Source: Halobacteriales archaeon SW_9_67_24
GTDB taxonomy: Archaea; Halobacteriota; Halobacteria; Halobacteriales; Halococcaceae
Assembly (NCBI GenBank): GCA_003022685.1
Contig: PXSV01000122.1
Coordinates: 1,712 to 11,757, forward strand
Direction of reading: 5' to 3'
Length of the DNA stretch: 10,046 nucleotides
Part shown: positions 6,015 to 10,046 of the stretch, in pieces
How positions within the stretch are numbered: the stretch's first letter is position 1
Layout: each line of letters opens with the position of its first letter
Translations under genes and position numbers: made by a program
The notes under the pieces: model-generated
What the model was told of the DNA's origin: nothing
The model's database searches: none
What the model saw: the letters and a program-made list of their open reading frames with translations, nothing else

Positions 6015-6081
6015 GTTTGGGCTTCGATCGCTGGTCGGAGCCACACGGGGTGGTTCCGGGGGACTGCCCGGTTCCGAACGG

Positions 6082-6087
6082 TTCATA
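6082..6087 (+). promoter_or_regulatory. TATA-like box for the M42 peptidase gene
   Basis: TTCATA is centred about 26 nt before the GTG at 6111. This supports both a leaderless transcript and the choice of the GTG as start codon. It lies about 70 bp from the divergent TATA-like box at 6008-6014. Confidence 0.45.
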
Positions 6088-6110
6088 CCCGGGGCGTCGG
6101 TACGCTGGCC

Positions 6111-7169
6111 GTGAACGAGGACCAACGTGCGTTCCTCGACGACCTGCTTGAAACGCCGAGCCCGTCCGGGTTCGAGACCCGTGGCCAGGCGATCTGGACC
6201 GACTACGCGAGCGAATTCGCCGACGAGGTCCGCACCGACGACTACGGCAACGCGGTCGCGGTCCACGAGGGCGCGACCGACGCGCCGAGCATCGCGCTTA
6301 CCGGCCACGCCGACGAGATCGGGTTCGTCGTTCGGGACGTCAGTGAGGAGGGGTTCGTCCGCCTCGGTTCGATCGGCGGCGCGGACAAAACCGTCTCGCG
6401 CGGCCAACACGTCACGATCCACGCCGACGGCGGCTCCGTACCGGGCGTCATCGGCCAGGCCGCGATCCACCTGCGCGACGACCACGAGACCGCCGACATC
6501 GCCGAGCAGCACGTCGACATCGGGACCGAAGACGGCGACGAGGCGCGGAATCTGGTCGAGATCGGCGATCCGATCACGATCGCGAGCACGGTCGAGGAGC
6601 TCCACGGAACGCGGCTCGCGGCCCGCGGGATGGACAACCGAGTCGGGACGTGGGCCGCCGCCGAAGGGCTCCGCCGCGCGAGCGAGGCCGACGTCGACGC
6701 CACGGTGTACGCCGTCAGCACCGTCCAGGAGGAGGTCGGACTTCAGGGCGCGCGGATGGTCGGGTTCGATCTCGCGCCCGACGCCGCGATCGTAGTCGAC
6801 GTGACCCACGCCACCGACGAGCCCGCGACGCCGGGCACGCGCAGCAACGGGATCGAACTCGGCGACGGCCCGGTGGTGACCCGCGGCGGCGCGAGTCATC
6901 CCGTCCTGGTCGATGCGATGCGCGCGGCCGCCGACGCCGACGACGTTGCGATCCAGCTCCAAGCGAACGGCTCGCGGACGGGCACCGACGCCGACGCCTT
7001 CTTCACCCAGCGCGGCGGCATCCCCTCGCTGAACCTCGGGCTGCCGAATCGGTACATGCACACCCCGGTCGAGATGATCGACACCGAGGATCTCGATGCG
7101 CTCGCCGAACTGTTGGGGACGTTCGCCGGACGCGTCGACGTCGACGACTCGTTCGCCGTCGAGGTGTGA
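6111..7169 (+). CDS. M42-family metalloaminopeptidase (TET/glutamyl aminopeptidase-like)
   Basis: This 352-residue protein has the two-metal active site of M42 peptidases, which remove residues from the N-termini of peptides in the cytosol. In archaea these often form dodecameric tetrahedral (TET) particles that act after the proteasome. Visible ligands and catalytic residues are His66 and Asp68 (TGHADEIGF), Asp175 (RGMDNRVG), the Glu207-Glu208 pair (STVQEEVGLQGA), Asp230 (VVDVTHA) and His317 (NRYMHTPVE). The PDZ-like dimerisation/insert domain lies at about 80-165 with the usual GxVPGVIG step (108-115). Older annotation calls the family endoglucanase or cellulase M; peptidase is the better call. 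The GTG start at 6111 gives MNEDQRAFLDDLLETPSPSG, the normal family N-terminus. Length is typical. Substrate preference cannot be read from the sequence. Confidence 0.92.
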   Translation: MNEDQRAFLDDLLETPSPSGFETRGQAIWTDYASEFADEVRTDDYGNAVAVHEGATDAPSIALTGHADEIGFVVRDVSEEGFVRLGSIGGADKTVSRGQHVTIHADGGSVPGVIGQAAIHLRDDHETADIAEQHVDIGTEDGDEARNLVEIGDPITIASTVEELHGTRLAARGMDNRVGTWAAAEGLRRASEADVDATVYAVSTVQEEVGLQGARMVGFDLAPDAAIVVDVTHATDEPATPGTRSNGIELGDGPVVTRGGASHPVLVDAMRAAADADDVAIQLQANGSRTGTDADAFFTQRGGIPSLNLGLPNRYMHTPVEMIDTEDLDALAELLGTFAGRVDVDDSFAVEV

Positions 7170-7210
7170 TTCGTCGGGACGACTGCTCGGCCCGACCGCG
7201 TGACGGTACG

Positions 7211-7216
7211 CTTAAG
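7211..7216 (+). promoter_or_regulatory. TATA-like box of the lsm-rpl37e-purF operon
   Basis: CTTAAG, inside a 71-nt gap between the M42 peptidase stop and the lsm start, is centred about 27 nt before the ATG at 7241. That fits a leaderless lsm message that continues through rpl37e and purF, since no other gap exists downstream in which a promoter could sit. Confidence 0.5.
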
Positions 7217-7240
7217 GACCGAACCGAACGAGAACGCAGT

Positions 7241-7480
7241 ATGACCGACGGACGTCCCCTCGACGTGCTCGAAGCCACCCTCGGCGAGAGCGTGGCCGTG
7301 CGGCTGAAAGACGGCGAGATCTACACGGGGTCGCTCGCTGGCTACGACCAGCACATGAACGTGGTGCTCGAACCGGCGAGCGGGGACGCCGACGCGCCGA
7401 CGCCCGGGGAGGTCGGCGTCGAGACGGTCGAGAGCACAACGATTATCCGCGGCGACAACGTCGTGACGATAACACCATGA
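7241..7480 (+). CDS. lsm: Sm-like archaeal RNA-binding protein (Lsm)
   Basis: This 79-residue protein is a compact Sm-fold subunit. The Sm1 motif spans about residues 16-44 (ESVAVRLKDGEIYTGSLAGY, then DQHMNVVLE). Asp38, His39, Met40 and Asn41 are where Sm proteins contact uridine bases. Sm2 is IIRGDNVVTI (68-77), with the Arg-Gly pair that completes the RNA pocket. Archaeal Lsm forms heptameric rings that bind U-rich tracts of small RNAs, tRNAs and mRNAs. The loop between the motifs (46-64, Asp/Ala/Pro/Gly-rich) is short and acidic, as in haloarchaea. Its final codons overlap the ATG of rpl37e (ATGA at 7477-7480). The lsm-rpl37e pairing is a well-known euryarchaeal arrangement. Confidence 0.93.
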   Translation: MTDGRPLDVLEATLGESVAVRLKDGEIYTGSLAGYDQHMNVVLEPASGDADAPTPGEVGVETVESTTIIRGDNVVTITP

Positions 7481-7650
7481 CGGGGTCCGGAACGCCGAGT
7501 CAGGGGAAGAAGAACAAGAACGTTCACGTCAGATGCCGCCGCTGTGGCGAGGCCTCCTACCACAAGACGAAGAAGGTCTGTGCGTCGTGTGGGTTCGGCG
7601 AATCCGCAAAGCGACGCGACTACGCGTGGCAGGAGAAGGCCGGCGAGTAG
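7477..7650 (+). CDS. rpl37e: 50S ribosomal protein L37e (eL37)
   Basis: This 57-residue protein has a basic N-terminus (GKKNKNVHVRCRRCGE) and a zinc ribbon made by Cys20-x2-Cys23 and Cys35-x2-Cys38, followed by the conserved GFGESAKRRDYAWQEKA. The order TPSQGKKNK, CRRCGEASYH, CASCGFG and RRDYAWQ is diagnostic of archaeal/eukaryotic eL37, a structural protein of the large subunit that binds 23S rRNA. The ATG overlaps the lsm stop by 4 nt and the TAG is followed directly by the purF ATG with no spacer, so all three genes must be translated from one message. It is short and easily missed in automatic ORF lists. Confidence 0.95.
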   Translation: MTGSGTPSQGKKNKNVHVRCRRCGEASYHKTKKVCASCGFGESAKRRDYAWQEKAGE

Positions 7651-9090
7651 ATGGACGAGAAGTGCGGGGTCGTCGGCGTCTCCCTCGCCGACCGCGCCGC
7701 CGCGCGGCCGCTTTACTACGCGCTCTATGCCCTCCAGCACCGCGGCCAGGAATCCGCGGGAATCATCACCCACGACGGATTCCAACAGCATTCCCACGTC
7801 GAGATGGGACTCGTGGGCGACGCCTTCTCCGAGGCCGACATCGCGGAGCTCAACGGGCCGAACGGCATCGGCCACGTCCGCTACCCGACCGCGGGCAGCG
7901 TCGACTCGTCGTGCGCGCAACCCTTCTCGGTTTCGTTCAAGAGCGGATCGTTAGGATTAAGCCACAACGGTAACCTCGTCAACGCGGCCGCGCTCCGGGA
8001 CGAACTCGCCGGACTGGGCCACGCCTTCACCTCCGACGGGGATACCGAGGTGATTGCCCACGACCTCGCGCGCAACCTCCTCGACGGCGACCTCGTGAGC
8101 GCGGTCGAGCGCACGATGGGCAAGATCCACGGCTCGTACTCGCTCGCCGTGATGCACGACGACCGCGTTCTCGGGCTCCGCGATCCGCAGGGCAACCGGC
8201 CGCTGTGTCTCGGCGAGTTGGCCGAGGGGTACGTGCTCGCAAGCGAGAGCGCGGCGATCGACGCACTCGATGGCGACCTCGTTCGTGACGTGCGGCCTGG
8301 CGAACTCGTGGTGCTCGAACCCGACGGCGCGGGCTACGAGAGCCACCAGCTCGCCGATCCCGACCACACCGCGCGCTGTTTCTTCGAACACGTCTACTTC
8401 GCCAGACCGGACTCGACGATCGACGGCGAGCTGGTCTACGAGGCCCGCCGCGAACTCGGCCGACAGCTGTGGGCCGAGAGCGGCATCGATAGTGATGTGG
8501 TGATGCCGGTGCCCGACTCCGGACGCGCGTTCGCCTCGGGCTACGCGGAGGCCGCGAACGAGGGCGACGGCAGCGTGGCGTTCGCCGAGGGGCTGATGAA
8601 AAACCGCTACGTGGGCCGGACGTTCATCATGCCGACCCAGGACGAGCGCGAGCGTGCAGTCCGGCTCAAGCTCAACCCCATCAAGTCCACGGTCGAGAAC
8701 AGGACCGTCACCCTGATCGACGACTCGATCGTCCGGGGGACGACCTCCACACAGCTCGTCGAACTCCTCCGGGAGGCCGGCGCGGCGGAGGTCCATCTCC
8801 GGATCGGCTCGCCGGCGATCGTCGCGCCCTGTTACATGGGAATCGACATGGCGAGCCGCGAGGAGCTCCTGGCCGCCGGACGGTCGACCGAAGACGTCTG
8901 CGAGACGATCGGTGCCGACAGTCTCGCGTACATTTCGCGTGGAGCGGTCGCCGACGCGCTCGACACCCCCGAAGACGACCTCTGCATGGGCTGTGTCACC
9001 GGCGAGTACCCCTACGACATCGCGGGCGAGGCGACCGATCGCGAGGTGTCCCGGCCCTCCGTGGGCGGCCGCGCGAGCGCCGACGATTAG
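7651..9090 (+). CDS. purF: Amidophosphoribosyltransferase (glutamine PRPP amidotransferase)
   Basis: This 479-residue enzyme makes 5-phosphoribosylamine from PRPP and glutamine, the first committed step of purine synthesis. The N-terminal Ntn-glutaminase domain has its catalytic Cys at position 5 (MDEKCGVVG), so the first four residues should be removed. Glutamine-site motifs are HRGQESAGI (30-38), GHVRYPTAG (74-82, Arg77) and SHNGNL (104-109). The C-terminal phosphoribosyltransferase domain has PVPDSGRAFASGYA (286-299), KNRYVGRTFI (317-326) and the PRPP loop TLIDDSIVRGTT (354-365). Cys243, Cys394, Cys445 and Cys448 (RCFFEHVYFARPDS, VAPCYMG, CMGC) match the four ligands of the 4Fe-4S cluster of the Bacillus-type enzyme. 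The gene starts immediately after the rpl37e stop. The last 20 residues are a polar haloarchaeal tail. Confidence 0.97.
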   Translation: MDEKCGVVGVSLADRAAARPLYYALYALQHRGQESAGIITHDGFQQHSHVEMGLVGDAFSEADIAELNGPNGIGHVRYPTAGSVDSSCAQPFSVSFKSGSLGLSHNGNLVNAAALRDELAGLGHAFTSDGDTEVIAHDLARNLLDGDLVSAVERTMGKIHGSYSLAVMHDDRVLGLRDPQGNRPLCLGELAEGYVLASESAAIDALDGDLVRDVRPGELVVLEPDGAGYESHQLADPDHTARCFFEHVYFARPDSTIDGELVYEARRELGRQLWAESGIDSDVVMPVPDSGRAFASGYAEAANEGDGSVAFAEGLMKNRYVGRTFIMPTQDERERAVRLKLNPIKSTVENRTVTLIDDSIVRGTTSTQLVELLREAGAAEVHLRIGSPAIVAPCYMGIDMASREELLAAGRSTEDVCETIGADSLAYISRGAVADALDTPEDDLCMGCVTGEYPYDIAGEATDREVSRPSVGGRASADD

Positions 9091-9105
9091 TTGACGGCCC
9101 GGTTC

Positions 9106-9924
9106 TCAGTACACCTCGTCGAGAAACGTCCGGAGGGCATCGTTCACCGCCTCGGGGTTCTCCATGTTCGAGGTGTGGCCGGCTTCGGGAATCAGTTCCT
9201 GATGACTATCGGGAAGCTCGTCGAGCATCGATTCGGTGCGTTCGGGCTCTATCGAGACGTCCTCCTCGCCGTGGATCGAGAGCATTGGTACGTCGATACT
9301 CGAAAGTTTCGGCGTGAAATCCGGTTCGTCGAGCCACGAGTGCATCTCGTGATAGAACGCTTCCGTAGGATAGGTGTGCCAGCGCTCGACCCAGTGGTCC
9401 GCGAGTTCTGGATTCTCAGCAAGCGTGGTTTCGCCGAACAGTTGGCTCCGAGCGACCTCGATCGCGGATTCGGTGAAGGCCCCCTCCTCGCGCGCTTGCG
9501 TCGCTAGCTGGCCGTACTGCTCGCGTTCGGCTTCGGTGTAGGGTTCGGCCATCGCATCGATCAACACCGCACCCTCCAATCGGTCGGGATAGCGCTCGGC
9601 GAAGCGAAGCGCCATGAACCCGCCCATCGACATCCCGCACAGCACGAACGAGTCGATGTCGAGCGCGTCGGCGAGCGCAGCGGCGACGTCGGCGAGATCG
9701 TAGAGATCGTACGGACCGACGTACTGGTCGGTCCGCGCCCGGAGATCGTACGCCACCGTCCGGTACTCGTCGCTGAGGGCGCTGAGCTGCGGGTCGAACA
9801 TCGTCCGATCCATCAGCGTTCCGTGGGCGAAGACGACGGCTGGGCCGTCGCCACGGTCGGTCACGAGCGTCTCCGGTCGCCGTCGGTACCGCTCCGTGGC
9901 TGTATCTGATTCTGCTTCGATCAT
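9106..9924 (-). CDS. Alpha/beta hydrolase fold protein
   Basis: This 272-residue cytoplasmic protein has the classical alpha/beta hydrolase layout. An oxyanion-hole motif AHGTLMD (33-39) follows the first strands, and the nucleophile elbow is GMSMGG with Ser99 (97-102). The acid is probably Asp222 in SIHGEEDVSIEP and the catalytic His is His250 in PEAGHTSNMENPE. A helical cap covers about residues 125-200. The NMENPEAVNDALRTFLDE ending is typical of the esterase/epoxide hydrolase/3-oxoadipate enol-lactonase group, so the substrate cannot be assigned. Start choice: an in-frame GTG at 9936 would add MIRF, but the TATA-like box at 9949-9956 is about 28 nt from the ATG at 9924, which supports a leaderless start at 9924. 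It converges with purF; the stop codons are 15 nt apart. Confidence 0.88.
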   Translation of the reverse strand: MIEAESDTATERYRRRPETLVTDRGDGPAVVFAHGTLMDRTMFDPQLSALSDEYRTVAYDLRARTDQYVGPYDLYDLADVAAALADALDIDSFVLCGMSMGGFMALRFAERYPDRLEGAVLIDAMAEPYTEAEREQYGQLATQAREEGAFTESAIEVARSQLFGETTLAENPELADHWVERWHTYPTEAFYHEMHSWLDEPDFTPKLSSIDVPMLSIHGEEDVSIEPERTESMLDELPDSHQELIPEAGHTSNMENPEAVNDALRTFLDEVY

Positions 9925-9948
9925 GAAACGAATCACGTTCGCACGTGA

Positions 9949-9956
9949 CTTATAAC
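9949..9956 (-). promoter_or_regulatory. TATA box of the alpha/beta hydrolase gene
   Basis: On the minus strand the bases read GTTATAAG, a good archaeal TATA box, centred about 28 nt before the ATG at 9924. This spacing suggests a leaderless transcript and decides between the two candidate starts. Confidence 0.6.
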
Positions 9957-10017
9957 CACACTGCGCGTCGACATCGGTCCGTGTACCCCACCGCCAGGCG
10001 CTCGGCGAATGGAAGCG

Positions 10018-10024
10018 CTTTTAC
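10018..10024 (+). promoter_or_regulatory. TATA-like box for a gene just beyond the right edge
   Basis: CTTTTAC is centred 25-26 nt before the window end. By the spacing seen elsewhere in the window, a leaderless plus-strand transcript would begin at about position 10047. No start codon is visible inside the window, so the gene itself is inferred. Confidence 0.35.
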
Positions 10025-10046
10025 CCGAACGAAGGATACGGACGAA

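Noticed and set aside
4499..6151. 550-codon plus-strand open frame opposite the DUF2342 and acidic membrane protein genes
   Set aside because: It spans two convincing minus-strand genes and the start of the M42 peptidase gene. Its Ser/Arg-rich middle mirrors the acidic linker on the other strand.
9925..9936. GTG start at 9936 for the alpha/beta hydrolase
   Set aside because: The TATA box at 9949-9956 is only about 16 nt from this GTG, too close for a transcript that includes it. The ATG at 9924 fits the leaderless spacing.

Overview
The window looks like haloarchaeal chromosome. GC is high with strong third-position G/C bias, the proteins are rich in Asp and Glu, several genes have a TATA-like box about 26-28 nt before the start codon (the spacing of leaderless haloarchaeal transcripts), and the adjacent lsm and rpl37e genes are archaeal. 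I cannot name the genus from sequence alone.

Layout. Bases 1-740 (minus) hold the first 246 codons of a gene that runs off the left edge. It resembles the N-terminal nuclease-like part of a large type IIG (Eco57I-like) restriction-modification protein. A 233-nt divergent spacer with two small hairpins separates it from a complete succinate dehydrogenase flavoprotein gene, sdhA (974-2851), with no sdhB, sdhC or sdhD beside it. A T-rich terminator and a 319-nt non-coding stretch follow. That stretch has stacked inverted repeats and a C-rich ACCGC-repeat half, and looks like a dispersed intergenic element. Next come an unrecognised acidic protein (3171-3719), an NTF2/SnoaL-like small protein (3750-4160) and a two-helix membrane protein translationally coupled to it (4160-4372).

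On the minus strand are a DUF2342-type zinc-dependent hydrolase (4397-5416) and, upstream of it, an acidic single-helix membrane protein (5455-5982). Divergent from these is an M42-family metalloaminopeptidase (6111-7169). A tightly packed operon, lsm - rpl37e - purF (7241-9090), links an Sm-like RNA-binding protein, a ribosomal zinc-ribbon protein and the first enzyme of purine synthesis. It converges on an alpha/beta hydrolase gene (9106-9924, minus). The last 122 nt end with a TATA-like box placed so that a leaderless plus-strand gene could begin at or just after the right edge.

Most of the window is ordinary housekeeping sequence. The parts most worth a second look are the truncated restriction-like gene with an altered ExK motif, the isolated sdhA, the structured intergenic element, and the uncharacterised small acidic or membrane proteins. 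I see no CRISPR array, tRNA, rRNA, complete insertion sequence or convincing new multi-gene system.
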